Source of the DNA: Streptomyces sp. 71268
Lineage (GTDB): Bacteria > Actinomycetota > Actinomycetes > Streptomycetales > Streptomycetaceae
Assembly: GCF_029392895.1 (NCBI RefSeq)
Contig: NZ_CP114200.1
Coordinates: forward strand, 4,743,001-4,807,000
Length of the DNA: 64,000 nucleotides
Reading direction: 5' to 3'
The position numbers and the translations under genes were made by a program. The notes beneath the pieces were generated by a model. The model saw only the letters and a list, made by a program, of their open reading frames with translations, was not told the origin of the DNA and did no database searches. Every line of letters begins with the position of its first letter. The first letter of the stretch is position 1. Of the stretch, positions 54,929 through 63,909 are shown piece after piece.

Positions 54929-55864
54929 ATGTCCGCATCGCCCGAGACACCCGCCGCCACCGACGCTGCCGACGCCGCGACCACCGACGCCACCCCCGCC
55001 CCCGTCACCGTGCTCGGGCTCGGGCCGATGGGGCGGGCGCTGGCCTCGGCGTTCGTCGCGGCCGGCCACCCGACCACGGTGTGGAACCGCACCCCGGGCA
55101 AGGCCGACGAGCTGGTCGCCCAGGGCGCGACGGCCGCGAGCACGCCCGCCGAGGCGGTCGCGGCGAGCGAGCTGGTGGTCATCTGCGTGATCGACTACGC
55201 CGCCTCGGACAGCATCCTGGAGGCGGCGGGCGACGCCATCAAGGGCCGTACGCTGGTGAACCTCACCGCCGACTCACCCGACCGGGCCCGCACCGCCGCC
55301 ACCTGGGCCGCCGAACGGGGCGCCGACTACCTCGACGGCACGATCCTCACCCCGACCGTCTCCATCGGCACGCCGTCCGCCGTCTTCCTGTTCAGCGGCC
55401 CGGAGGCGCTGTACGAGAGGCACCGCGCGACGTTCTCCAGCCTCGGCGGCTCGGCCACCTACCAGGGCGCGGACCACGGCCGCGCGGCGGCGTACGACGT
55501 CGCTCTGCTCGACTTCTTCTGGACCTCGGTGAGCGGGCTGATGCACGCGTTCGCGCTGGCCAGGAAGGAGGACATCGCGGCCCGCGACCTCGCGCCGTTC
55601 GCCCGTGGAATCCTGGACCTCCTGCCGCCCATCATGGACCAGCTCGCGGGCAACGTGGACGACGGCGTCTACCCGGGCGAGGACTCGCACATCATCTCGG
55701 TGGCGGCCGGCATCGAGCACGTCATCCACGCGGCCGACGACCGGGGCATGGACACCGGGGTGCTGCGGGCCGCGCGGGCGGTGGCGCAGCGGGCCATCGA
55801 CGAGGGACACGGCACCGACGGCATCGAGCGGCTGGCCGAGGTACTCGGCCGCCCGGCGGCGTGA
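54929..55864 (+). CDS. NAD(P)-dependent imine-reductase-like oxidoreductase
   Basis: A 311-residue 6-phosphogluconate-dehydrogenase-fold enzyme. VTVLGLGPMGRALASAFVAAGHPTTVWNRTPGKADEL (about 27-62) is an NADP-type Rossmann site with WNRTP. DVALLDFFWTSVSGLMHAFALARKE near 189-213 supplies the imine-reductase dimer core with Asp as likely catalytic acid. It probably reduces a C=N substrate. The leader before ATG 54929 is A/C-rich with GTACCAACCA words repeated. Confidence 0.88.
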   Translation: MSASPETPAATDAADAATTDATPAPVTVLGLGPMGRALASAFVAAGHPTTVWNRTPGKADELVAQGATAASTPAEAVAASELVVICVIDYAASDSILEAAGDAIKGRTLVNLTADSPDRARTAATWAAERGADYLDGTILTPTVSIGTPSAVFLFSGPEALYERHRATFSSLGGSATYQGADHGRAAAYDVALLDFFWTSVSGLMHAFALARKEDIAARDLAPFARGILDLLPPIMDQLAGNVDDGVYPGEDSHIISVAAGIEHVIHAADDRGMDTGVLRAARAVAQRAIDEGHGTDGIERLAEVLGRPAA

Positions 55865-56069
55865 CGGTTCGCAGGAGTACCGGCCCGCGGGCGCGTCGGC
55901 TCGTGGAAGACGCGGCCCGCCGGCGCGTCGGCCGGTGGGCGTGTCGGGCCGCGCCGTAGCAGCCGGTCCCGCACGCCGACGTGGGCCCGCGCCGCTCCCC
56001 GGAAGGGGCGCCCCCGGGGAGGGGGTTCGGGCGCGGGCCCGTCCGCCCGGTCGGGTGCCCGGGCGCCCG

Positions 56070-56663
56070 TCACGCCCCGTACGGAAACTCCTCCTTCGCG
56101 TTGCGCAGCGCGCGGCCCCACCAGACGAGCTGGTCGAGCAGGCGCTTGGCGGCGGCGTTGGGCAGCTCCGAGTCCTTCAACTCGCCTTCGCTGTCGAAGA
56201 GTTCACCGGCCATGGTGAAGCTGACGGTCTCGCGCACGGTGACCGAGTGCACCTCGGCGAAGACGCCGCGCAGGTGCTCCACGGCCCGCAACCCGCCGGA
56301 GACCCCGCCGTAGCTGACGAACCCGACCGGCTTGGCCTGCCATTCGGCGTGGTGCCAGTCGATGGCGTTCTTCAGCGAGGCGGGGTAGCTGTGGTTGTAC
56401 TCCGGGGTCACCACGAGGAACGCGTCCGCCGCGGCGAGGCCGGGCGTCAGCTTCGCCAACTCGGCGGCCGTCTCCGGGTCGGGCCCCTGTCCGTACGCGG
56501 GCATCGAGGTGGGCAGCGCGATGTCGGCGAGGTCGATGACATCGACCTCCAGGCCGCCGTGCTGGCGGGCCTGTTCGGTGATCCACCTGGCGACGACCGG
56601 AGCGAAACGGCCACCTCGGTTGCTGCCGACGATGATGGCGAGGCGGAGGGTCGTAGCGGACAT
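56070..56663 (-). CDS. NADPH-dependent FMN reductase, SoxR regulon member
   Basis: A 197-residue flavodoxin-like reductase. LAIIVGSNRGGRFAPVVARWI binds FMN phosphate, TPEYNHSYPASLKNAIDW and SYGGVSGGLRAVEHLRGVF are the following flavin loops. ATG 56663 follows AAGGAG at seven bases. It is divergent from soxR with a SoxR box between, and in S. coelicolor an FMN reductase of this type is a known SoxR target that responds to redox-active compounds. Confidence 0.93.
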   Translation of the reverse strand: MSATTLRLAIIVGSNRGGRFAPVVARWITEQARQHGGLEVDVIDLADIALPTSMPAYGQGPDPETAAELAKLTPGLAAADAFLVVTPEYNHSYPASLKNAIDWHHAEWQAKPVGFVSYGGVSGGLRAVEHLRGVFAEVHSVTVRETVSFTMAGELFDSEGELKDSELPNAAAKRLLDQLVWWGRALRNAKEEFPYGA

Positions 56664-56823
56664 GGAGGCTCTCCTTCGGAGGTGAACGCGCGGGTGGCGC
56701 ACGGCCGGTCGCGGTGCGGGCCGTACGGGGTGACGGCAGCCGCACGGCCCCGACTTCCGCGGCCGTGCTCGGTCCGGGGCGGAGGGTGAACCGCCCGCCT
56801 CGGTGCCGATACACAGAGCCTCT

Positions 56824-56845
56824 GACTTAAACAATGGTTGAAGTC
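56824..56845. promoter_or_regulatory. SoxR box
   Basis: GACTTAAAC-AATG-GTTGAAGTC, 9-4-9 with one mismatch, in the divergent promoter of soxR and the FMN reductase. On the reductase side TTGACT (56847-56842) overlaps it as a -35, with the long spacer typical of MerR-family promoters. Confidence 0.85.
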
Positions 56846-56862
56846 AAGCTACGGTGGGTGAC

Positions 56863-57528
56863 ATGACGCAACTTTCCAAGAACCGCTACGAACTCACCGT
56901 CGGCGAGCTGTCCGAGCGCAGCGGCGTGCCCGCGTCCGCGCTGCGCTTCTACGAGCGACAGGGGCTCATCCAGAGCCGGCGTACCAGCGGCAACCAGCGC
57001 CGGTTCGCCCGGGACACGTTGCGCCGGGTCGCCTTCGTACGGGTCTCGCAGCGCGTCGGCATCCCGCTCGCGACCATCCGCGACGTGCTCGGGCTGCTCC
57101 CCGAGGAGCGCACGCCCGACCGCGACGACTGGGCGAAGGTGTCCCAGTGCTGGCAGGCGGACCTCAACGCGCGCATCCGGCAACTGGAGAAGCTCCGCGA
57201 CCACCTCACCGACTGCATCGGCTGCGGCTGCCTGTCCATCGACCGCTGCGCGCTGGCCAACCCGTACGACCAGCTCGGTGCCGAGGGCAACGGCCCGCGC
57301 CGGCTGCTGACCGACGGGCCCGAGGAGGGCGCCACGGACACCGGAACCACCGCGCCCGCTCGCGGGTCGGCTGCCGGCGCGCGGGGACGGCGGGCCGCGC
57401 CCCGGCGTACGGTCGCCGCGGAGCAGACCACCGGCGCGCGGACCGCCACCGTGCCGGCCACCGCCACCGTGCCGGCCGCCGCCGCGCAGGAGTACGAGTG
57501 CTGCGCGAGCTGCGACGACGCGGTCTGA
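56863..57528 (+). CDS. soxR: redox-sensitive transcriptional activator SoxR
   Basis: A 221-residue MerR-family regulator. HTH: TVGELSERSGVPASALRFYERQGLIQSRRTSGNQRRF. The [2Fe-2S] cysteines are in CIGCGCLSIDRC (about 119-130). A long Ala/Thr/Arg-rich tail ends with EYECCASCDDAV, adding three cysteines; typical SoxR stops at 150-175 residues. ATG 56863 is used; a GTG lies nine bases upstream. It senses redox-cycling metabolites and activates the divergent FMN reductase. Confidence 0.95.
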   Translation: MTQLSKNRYELTVGELSERSGVPASALRFYERQGLIQSRRTSGNQRRFARDTLRRVAFVRVSQRVGIPLATIRDVLGLLPEERTPDRDDWAKVSQCWQADLNARIRQLEKLRDHLTDCIGCGCLSIDRCALANPYDQLGAEGNGPRRLLTDGPEEGATDTGTTAPARGSAAGARGRRAAPRRTVAAEQTTGARTATVPATATVPAAAAQEYECCASCDDAV

Positions 57529-57600
57529 CGGCAACACAGCCCGACGGCGGCGCGTACGCGGGACCGGGGGCGCCACTGTGACGGGCGACCCCGGCCCGTC

Positions 57601-57625
57601 CGGGGGCCCCGGCCCAGGGCCCCCG
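57601..57625. terminator. bidirectional terminator hairpin
   Basis: CGGGGGCCC (57601-57609) and GGGCCCCCG (57617-57625), a perfect 9-bp stem, between convergent soxR and the Eis-like gene. Confidence 0.7.
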
Positions 57626-57636
57626 GCGAAGGTCGC

Positions 57637-58926
57637 TCAGAACGAGTCCGGGCACCACGGGCGGCGCCCGGCCCGCAGCAGCGCGTCGGCCCGCGCGGCG
57701 GCGCCCGCGTGGTGCTCCTCGACGCGGCCGAGGCCAACCAGCCGGGTGGTCGACTCGTCGCCGAGCCACAGCGTCCCGAGTTCGCCGATGTCCATGCTCA
57801 GGTCCGCGTCGCGGCTGGTCGGCACGCAGCTCGCGCCGTCGGGGCCGGCCTCCAGCGCGAAGCGCCCGCCGGCCAGGCCCGCCGCGTCGTGCAAGTCGAG
57901 CACGAGCGAGCCCTCGACCGGGTAGGTGCGGGCCTGGAGGAGGTGGGGCACGTCCAGCGGGCGTATCCACACCCAGTCCGCCTGGGCCTGCGGCACGGCC
58001 GCCCGAGGGTCGCCGAGCAGCAGCGGCAGCACGTCATCCGGCGCCCGGTACCAGGTGTCGACCCGGACCACCCAGTCCACCGAGAACAGGAAGTACCACA
58101 GCGCGCTCTCCGCCGCCGGCGTGGTGGCCAGCAGCGAGCGCACCCGGGCCGTGTTCTCCGGCATCTTCGCGGCCCAGTGCTGCTCGATCGTGTACGTGAG
58201 CAGGCCCTCGACGGTGCCGTCGGGCCCCCGGTACAGCGCGTGGAACGGCTCCGTCCACTTGGTGCTCGGGTAGCGCAGCTCACCGGTCTCCAGGCGCCAC
58301 ACCCGCTCACCGCGGCTGACCATGCCGTGCCGCTCGGCCCGCAGCCGGTCGTGCAGGGCCGGCCCCTCGACCAGCATCTCCGCCGCGTCGACGAAGTCCA
58401 CGCGCCCGCCCGGATCCGCGATCCGCGCGGCCCGCCCCTTGGCCGAGAGCAGCGGGGCGTCCCCGGGCCTCGCGTAGCCCGCGTTCAGGCCGGCCCGGGC
58501 GATGTCCACCGTCCACCGGGTGGTCCAGGTGGCCGGGCCGAACCCGTACCGCCCGTAGATCGGGTACTCCGCCGCCAACAGCGTGGCCACCGCGTCGCCG
58601 CGCTCCTTGGCGGCGCGCAGGTCGCGGCCCATCATCTCGGTCAGCAGGCCGCGGCGGCGGTGCGTGGGGACGATGCTGACGTTGGTGACCGCGGTGGCCG
58701 GCACCGGGGCGCCGCCCACCGAGGTCAGCTCCTGGGCGAAGCTGCGGAAGCAGCCCACGCACCGGCCGTCGTCGAAGGCGCCCTGCGTACGGTCCAGGTT
58801 CAGGCCGGGACGGCGCAGTTCCACCTCCTCCTCGCTGATCACGGGGTCGAGGAGGAAACCGGTGTTGCAGGCGCGGAGCCAGTCGGCTACTTCGGCGTCG
58901 GTGATGGTGCGAATGTCTAGGGCCAT
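57637..58926 (-). CDS. Eis-like GNAT N-acetyltransferase
   Basis: A 429-residue protein of the Eis group: two GNAT domains and a sterol-carrier-like C-terminus. The acetyl-CoA loop is VSIVPTHRRRGLLTEMMGRDL near 88-108, with YPIYGRYGFGPAT after it. The end WCPDSF has the free C-terminal carboxylate used as catalytic group in Eis. Such enzymes acetylate aminoglycosides or other amines at several positions. Monocistronic. Confidence 0.9.
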   Translation of the reverse strand: MALDIRTITDAEVADWLRACNTGFLLDPVISEEEVELRRPGLNLDRTQGAFDDGRCVGCFRSFAQELTSVGGAPVPATAVTNVSIVPTHRRRGLLTEMMGRDLRAAKERGDAVATLLAAEYPIYGRYGFGPATWTTRWTVDIARAGLNAGYARPGDAPLLSAKGRAARIADPGGRVDFVDAAEMLVEGPALHDRLRAERHGMVSRGERVWRLETGELRYPSTKWTEPFHALYRGPDGTVEGLLTYTIEQHWAAKMPENTARVRSLLATTPAAESALWYFLFSVDWVVRVDTWYRAPDDVLPLLLGDPRAAVPQAQADWVWIRPLDVPHLLQARTYPVEGSLVLDLHDAAGLAGGRFALEAGPDGASCVPTSRDADLSMDIGELGTLWLGDESTTRLVGLGRVEEHHAGAAARADALLRAGRRPWCPDSF

Positions 58927-58979
58927 GGGAGCACGCTAGGTAACCCGTGGCCCCAGGTGCACCATATTTCTCAAGCGCC

Positions 58980-59975
58980 TCAGAAGGCCGCTCGTACCTC
59001 ACCGACCCGCTCGCCGCCACCGAGCAGCGGGGCGTCCGCGATCCGGGCGACGACCGGCGCGTCCACGCCCATCCGGGTCAGCACCCGCGCCAGCACGGGA
59101 CCAAGGGCCCGGGTGCCGCCGTCGTCGAGCTTGAACGCCAGCGCCCGCCCGTCCGGCAGCGCCACCGCCTGCACCGCCTCGGCACCCATCTTGGCCAGCG
59201 TGCCGGGCACCTCACGCATCAGCCAGGTGTCCGCGCGGCGGGTACCCGCCACGTACTCCGGGTGCGCCCGCATCGCGTCCGCGACCCGCCGCTCCGGCGT
59301 CCCGGGCTCCGCGCGCACGAACGCGCGGAACGCGCGGGCCAGGCCGGTCAGCGAGATCGCGAGCAGCGGGGCCCCACACCCGTCGACACCCTCCCGCGTC
59401 ACCGGCTCGCCGCTGGTCTCCTCCACCACCTGCCGCACCAGGCGCTGGAGCGGGTGCTCGGGCTCGAGGTAGGTCTCCAGCGGCCAGCCGTTGATCGCGC
59501 AGGCCGCGAGCATGGCCGTGTGCTTGCCCGAGCAGTTCATCGTGACGCGGTCCCTGACCTGCCCCGAGGCCAGGTACGCCTCCGCCTCGACCGGGTCGAG
59601 CGGCAGGTCCGGCGGGGTACGCAGGGCGCCCGGCGGCAACTCGGCCTCGGCCATCATCCGGCGCACCAGGTCCAGGTGGAAGCCCTCGCCCGAGTGGCTG
59701 GCCGCCGCGAGCGCCAGCCGCTCGCCGGCCAGGTCGAGGCCGGCCCGCAACACGGCCGCCGCCTGCATCGGCTTGTTGGTCGACCGAGGGAAGACCGGCG
59801 CGTCCACCGTCCCGAGCGCCCAGTCCACGCCGCCGTCGGCGTCGAGCACCACGAGGGAGCCTCGGTGTCGGCCCTCGACGAAGCCGGAGCGTACGACCTC
59901 GGCGAGGACCGGGGGTATGTCGGCCGGCTGAGCGGGGTCAGCGGCGGCGGAGGGAGAGGAGGTGGCGGAGGACAT
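58980..59975 (-). CDS. asparaginase (thermolabile, Rhizobium type)
   Basis: A 331-residue AnsA-like asparaginase of the PF06089 family. STNKPMQAAAVLRAGL contains the nucleophile-bearing SxxK motif, SHSGEGFHLDLVRRMM and NCSGKHTAMLAACAI carry the catalytic His/Ser/Lys residues, VDGCGAPLLAISLTGLARAF follows. Would hydrolyse asparagine to aspartate and ammonia. ATG 59975 follows AGGAAGG; it lies 60 bp downstream of rsiG, the conserved neighbour in streptomycetes. Confidence 0.9.
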   Translation of the reverse strand: MSSATSSPSAAADPAQPADIPPVLAEVVRSGFVEGRHRGSLVVLDADGGVDWALGTVDAPVFPRSTNKPMQAAAVLRAGLDLAGERLALAAASHSGEGFHLDLVRRMMAEAELPPGALRTPPDLPLDPVEAEAYLASGQVRDRVTMNCSGKHTAMLAACAINGWPLETYLEPEHPLQRLVRQVVEETSGEPVTREGVDGCGAPLLAISLTGLARAFRAFVRAEPGTPERRVADAMRAHPEYVAGTRRADTWLMREVPGTLAKMGAEAVQAVALPDGRALAFKLDDGGTRALGPVLARVLTRMGVDAPVVARIADAPLLGGGERVGEVRAAF

Positions 59976-60035
59976 CGTCGGCCTTCCTGCTTCCTGGTCG
60001 GTGGTGCGGGCGGGGGGTGCGACCTCCCCGGGCAC

Positions 60036-60752
60036 TCACGGGAGCAGGTCGTCGACTTGGGCTTCCCCCTCACGGTACCTGCGGGTGATCTCGGCCCCGC
60101 AATCGTCCGCCGTCCGCTGCAACTGCTGCCGCCGCCCGGAGACCCGCTGCTCGTAGGCGGTGAGCCGGCCCATCGCCCGGTCCAGCTCCTCGTCCGTCCT
60201 GGCCTGCAGGTCCGACAGCTCCACCTCGGCCAGCATCTCCTCGGCCAGTTGCCGGTACGGGCCGTTGCGCGGCGTGCCCAGCGTCACGTGCCGGGCCGAC
60301 GAACGGTGCCGGGTCGGCCCGTCGGTCAGGATCTCCGAGAGCCGGTCCACGACCGTGCGCGGCGGGTCGGCCACCGGAGCCGGCGCGCTGGGCGCCGCGC
60401 GGTGCGCCAGCTCGGCGCGGATGATGTCGATCCGCCCCTGGAGCAGCCGGCGTACGTAGCTCAGGTCCGCCTCCTCCGCCTGCGAGCTGCGGCGCAGCGC
60501 GCGCAGTTCGGCCAGGCGCAACCCGTCCAGGGCCAACACGGTCGCGGTCGCCTCCGCGAGGTGCCCGGGTCGCCCGCCGGGCGAGCGCGTGTGCGGCACG
60601 TCGACCGCCCCGCCGAACCACGCGTCCCGCACCGGCTCCGCCACGGCACGTGCCGGCCGCGGCGGATACCCGGGGCTCCCCGGACTCGCCGCGGACGACG
60701 ACCGAGCGGTTGGTACGGAGCCGGGAGACTGCCCGGCGCCGGGTGTAATCAT
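60036..60752 (-). CDS. rsiG: RsiG anti-sigma factor (c-di-GMP-armed, anti-WhiG)
   Basis: A 238-residue protein with a disordered start and a helical hairpin. RsiG holds sporulation sigma WhiG when loaded with c-di-GMP bound by two E-x3-S-x2-R-x3-Q-x3-D helices. Both copies are exact here: E94, S98, R101, Q105, D109 in [16 protein letters not shown], and E201, S205, R208, Q212, D216 in [19 protein letters not shown] 60752 follows GAGGGG. Divergent from dtd; whiG itself is not in the window. Confidence 0.95.
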   Translation of the reverse strand: MITPGAGQSPGSVPTARSSSAASPGSPGYPPRPARAVAEPVRDAWFGGAVDVPHTRSPGGRPGHLAEATATVLALDGLRLAELRALRRSSQAEEADLSYVRRLLQGRIDIIRAELAHRAAPSAPAPVADPPRTVVDRLSEILTDGPTRHRSSARHVTLGTPRNGPYRQLAEEMLAEVELSDLQARTDEELDRAMGRLTAYEQRVSGRRQQLQRTADDCGAEITRRYREGEAQVDDLLP

Positions 60753-60898
60753 GCGTTTCCGTCCCCTCAAACGGTGCGCGAGCTGGTCGCGTTGTCCACA
60801 TAACGCACCGCCTGCACGCATCGTGCCACTCTGTGCGGTCCGTCCGCACCGGTGGAACACCCGAACAGCCCAGATGGCCGCAGGGCATCATGGTGCAC

Positions 60899-61324
60899 AT
60901 GCGTGCTGTGATACAGAGGGTCGACGGGGCCAGCGTCACCGTGGGTGGCGAGACGGTGGGGGAGATCGTCGGCGAGGGGCTGTGCGTCCTGGTCGGCGTC
61001 ACCCACGACGACACCCCGGCCAAGGCCGCGCAACTGGCCCGCAAGCTCTGGTCGGTGCGCATCCTGGACGGCGAGAAGTCCTGCTCGGACACGGGCGCCC
61101 CGCTCCTGGTCATCAGCCAGTTCACCCTCTACGGCGACGCCCGCAAGGGCCGCCGCCCCACCTGGAACGCCGCCGCCCCCGGCGAACTGGCCGAACCCCT
61201 GGTCGACGAGGTCGTCGCGGCCCTGCGCCAGTTGGGCGCCCACGTCGAGACGGGCCGCTTCGGCGCCGACATGAAGGTCTCCCTGACGAACGACGGGCCG
61301 TTCACGGTGCTGGTGGAGGTCTGA
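60899..61324 (+). CDS. dtd: D-aminoacyl-tRNA deacylase
   Basis: A 141-residue Dtd, the usual length. [23 protein letters not shown] is the conserved start, [21 protein letters not shown] the catalytic SQFTL motif, and [12 protein letters not shown] the GPFT-type C-terminal motif that shapes the chiral pocket. It removes D-amino acids from mischarged tRNA. ATG 60899 is chosen by family length; an ATG at 60890 is in frame. Confidence 0.95.
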   Translation: MRAVIQRVDGASVTVGGETVGEIVGEGLCVLVGVTHDDTPAKAAQLARKLWSVRILDGEKSCSDTGAPLLVISQFTLYGDARKGRRPTWNAAAPGELAEPLVDEVVAALRQLGAHVETGRFGADMKVSLTNDGPFTVLVEV

Positions 61325-61367
61325 GGGGCGCTGGGGCCCCACCCCCACCCACCCCCCCCGCCAGGGG

Positions 61368-62348
61368 CTACGGCTCGACCACCACCTCCTGTGCCGCCGC
61401 CGTCGTGCCGGCCAGCAGGGTGGCGTCCACGGGGACGTTGCGCTTGACCAGGGCCAGGGCGATGGGGCCCAGTTCGTGGTGGCGGGCCGAGGTGGTGATG
61501 AAGCCGAGTTGGCGGCCGTCGGGGCCGTCGGAGGCGAGGCGGATCGGGGTGCCGTGCGGGGGGAGGTGGACCTCGCTGCCGTCCAGGTGCAGGAAGACCA
61601 GGCGGCGCGGAGGCTTGCCCAGGTTGTGGACGCGGGCGACGGTTTCCTGGCCTCGGTAGCAGCCCTTCTGCAGGTGCACCGCCGTGCCGATCCAGCCCAG
61701 CTCGTGCGGGATCGTCCGGTGGTCGGTCTCCAGGCCGAGGCGCGGGCGGTGGGCCTCCACGCGCAGTGCCTCGTGGGCCAGTACGCCGATCGCCGGGCCG
61801 TGCGCGTCCGCGAAGGAGGCCAGCTCGCCACGGGGCAGGAACACGTCGCGGCCGTGCGCGGTCTCGCGTACCGCCGCGCCGTCCGGGACGTCGGCGATCG
61901 AGCCGGCGGGCAGGTGGACGACGGCGAACTCCTCGGTGCGGTCGCTCACTTCCACCCGGTAGAAGAACTTCATGCTCTCCAGGTAGGCGATCAGCTCGGT
62001 CTGGGTGCCGGGCTCCACGTGGGCCCAGACCGTCGTGCCGTCGTCCACCAGGTACAGCGCGTGCTCGATGTGGCCGTTCGCGGACAGGATCAGCGACTCG
62101 GTGGCGTGCCCGACGGGCAGTTCGCTCACGTGTTGGGTGAGCAGCAGGTGCAGCCAGCTCAGCCGATCGTCGCCGGTGACGGTGACCACGCCCCGGTGGG
62201 AGAGGTCGACGAAGCCGGAGCCGTCGGCGAGGGTGCGCTGTTCGCGGAACAGGTCGCCGTAGTGACCGGCGACCCCTTCGTCCGGACCCTCCGCCGGTAC
62301 GGCGCCGGGGAGCGACAGCAGCGGACTGGCGGGTGATTGTCGCAGCAT
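61368..62348 (-). CDS. ygfZ: YgfZ/GcvT folate-dependent Fe-S repair protein
   Basis: A 326-residue COG0354 protein. The signature KGCYRGQE is at 228-235 with Cys230. Folate-domain features include DLSHRGVVTVTGDDRLSWLHLLL and a later RLVFLHLDG barrel. It helps maintain iron-sulphur enzymes. It starts 9 bp after nur on the same strand, so it is co-transcribed with the nickel regulator. Confidence 0.93.
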   Translation of the reverse strand: MLRQSPASPLLSLPGAVPAEGPDEGVAGHYGDLFREQRTLADGSGFVDLSHRGVVTVTGDDRLSWLHLLLTQHVSELPVGHATESLILSANGHIEHALYLVDDGTTVWAHVEPGTQTELIAYLESMKFFYRVEVSDRTEEFAVVHLPAGSIADVPDGAAVRETAHGRDVFLPRGELASFADAHGPAIGVLAHEALRVEAHRPRLGLETDHRTIPHELGWIGTAVHLQKGCYRGQETVARVHNLGKPPRRLVFLHLDGSEVHLPPHGTPIRLASDGPDGRQLGFITTSARHHELGPIALALVKRNVPVDATLLAGTTAAAQEVVVEP

Positions 62349-62357
62349 GCCCCCAGC

Positions 62358-62810
62358 CTACGGCGCCGCCGTCGGCTCCTCGCCGGCCTCCCCGCCGCCG
62401 GCGCACTTCGCACACCGTCCGAAGATCGCGAAGTGCTTCAGGTCGGTGTCGAAGCCGAAGCTCTCCCGCAACTGGCGGGTGAACGGCTCGGCGATGGCCT
62501 GGTCGGCCTCCAGCACGTCCGTGCAGTCCCGGCACACCAGGTGCAGGTGGTGGTGGCGCTCCGCCACGTGGTACGTCGGCGAGCCGTGCCCCAGGTGGGC
62601 GTGGCTGATCAGGCCCAGCTCCTCAAGGAGGTCCAGGGTGCGGTAGACCGTGGAGATGTTCACCCCGCTCGCCGTCCGGCGCACCTCGGTGAGGATGTCG
62701 TCGGGGGTGGCGTGCTCCAGGGTGTCCACGGCCTCCAGCACGAGCTGGCGCTGTGGGGTCAGTCGGTAGCCGCGCGCCCGCAGGTTGCTCTTCCAGTCGG
62801 TGGTCGCCAC
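62358..62810 (-). CDS. nur: nickel-uptake regulator Nur (Fur family)
   Basis: A 150-residue Fur-family repressor of nickel uptake and of Fe-SOD. All published Nur ligands are in register: M-site His70, His72, His126; nickel site His33, His86, His88, His90 (HHHLH). Structural zinc cysteines CRDC (93-96) and CAKC (133-136) are present. DNA helix NISTVYRTLDLLEELGLI. ATG 62810. Upstream of ygfZ in one operon and 30 bp after a siderophore-binding gene. Confidence 0.95.
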   Translation of the reverse strand: MATTDWKSNLRARGYRLTPQRQLVLEAVDTLEHATPDDILTEVRRTASGVNISTVYRTLDLLEELGLISHAHLGHGSPTYHVAERHHHLHLVCRDCTDVLEADQAIAEPFTRQLRESFGFDTDLKHFAIFGRCAKCAGGGEAGEEPTAAP

Positions 62811-62828
62811 GCCGCCAGTGTAAGTGAC

Positions 62829-62847
62829 TTAGGTCTCCCTTACCTTG
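62829..62847. promoter_or_regulatory. iron-box-like site between the siderophore gene and nur
   Basis: TTAGGTCTCCCTTACCTTG shares 13 of 19 positions with the DmdR/IdeR consensus TTAGGTTAGGCTCACCTAA by eye. It spans the lipoprotein stop and lies 19 bp before nur. Confidence 0.45.
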
Positions 62848-63898
62848 GACGGTTTCCGTCGCGTCGTATCTCGCGCAGGTAGTCGCCGAGCGCGGTGACG
62901 GCCGCCGCGTTGCGCGGGCTCTCCACGAGGTCCGCGTAGTCGAGGGTGAAGACGCGCTTGTTCTTGATCGCCGAGACGTTCCGCAGCGGCGGGTAGTCGA
63001 GCAGGAACCTCTTCTTCTGCTCGGCGCTGGTGTCCCCGTAGTTGTTGATCACGATCACCTCGGGGTCGCGCTCGACGACGGTCTCCCATCCGACCGTGAC
63101 CCAGCTGTCCTTGAGGTCCTTCATGACGTGGTCGCCGCCCGCCTTGGTGATGATGTCGTGCGGCCCGGCGTACCTGCCCGAGGTGAACGGCTTGTCCCGC
63201 CCGTCGTCGTACAGGAAGACCGTCGGCCGGTCCTTCGGTGCCCTGGCCGCCGCGTCGGCGATCTGTCGCTGGTAGTCGCGCACCAGCTTCTCGGCCCGCT
63301 CCTCCACGTCGAAGATCTTCCCCAGGGTGCGCAGGTCGGTGTAGAGCGCGTCGAGCGGGGACATCACGCCGCGCGCCTTGCCCACGCCGTTCCGACAGGA
63401 CTCGGTGAGCAGGTACGAGCCGACGCCGAGCTTCTTGAGCGCGCCCGGCGTGAACCCCTCCGACTCGCGGAACCCGTAGTTCCACCCGGCGAAGACCAGG
63501 TCCGCCCTGGCGTCGAGGACCAGTTCCCGGTTGATCTCCCGCTTGGAGAGCCAGGGCACCTTGTCGTACGCGTCCTTGTACGGCACCGCGTCCAGGTCGC
63601 CCTTGTCGTCGGGCATGACGTAGCCGGCCATCCGGTCCTCGAGGCCGAGCGCGAACATGATCTCGGTGATGCCGACGTCGTTGGTGACCACGCGCTCGGG
63701 GGCCTTGTCGTACGTCGTCTGGGTGCCGCAGTTGGTGATGGTGACCGGGTAGTGGCCGCCCTTGCCTGCGGCGGCCTTCCCACCCTTGGCCTTCTCGTCC
63801 CCGTCGTCGGAGACCTTCGCGCCGCAGCCGGCGACGGTGAGGGCGAGGGCCAGGGACGCGGCGATGGTGGCGGGAGTACGGAGGCGGGTGATGCGCAC
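62840..63898 (-). CDS. iron-siderophore ABC transporter substrate-binding lipoprotein
   Basis: A 352-residue binding protein. Lipobox TVAGCG with Cys at about 25. The PF01497 fold is visible: RVVTNDVGITEIMFALGLEDRMAGYV, then NRELVLDARADLVFAGW, TVFLYDDGRDKPFTSG, and ALGDYLREI. Conserved helical backbone typical of class III iron-siderophore or haem binding. GTG 63898 follows AGGAAG, overlapping an upstream stop by context. The permease and ATPase are expected upstream, outside the window. Confidence 0.9.
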   Translation of the reverse strand: MRITRLRTPATIAASLALALTVAGCGAKVSDDGDEKAKGGKAAAGKGGHYPVTITNCGTQTTYDKAPERVVTNDVGITEIMFALGLEDRMAGYVMPDDKGDLDAVPYKDAYDKVPWLSKREINRELVLDARADLVFAGWNYGFRESEGFTPGALKKLGVGSYLLTESCRNGVGKARGVMSPLDALYTDLRTLGKIFDVEERAEKLVRDYQRQIADAAARAPKDRPTVFLYDDGRDKPFTSGRYAGPHDIITKAGGDHVMKDLKDSWVTVGWETVVERDPEVIVINNYGDTSAEQKKRFLLDYPPLRNVSAIKNKRVFTLDYADLVESPRNAAAVTALGDYLREIRRDGNRPR

Positions 63899-63909
63899 GG
63901 GGCACTTCC

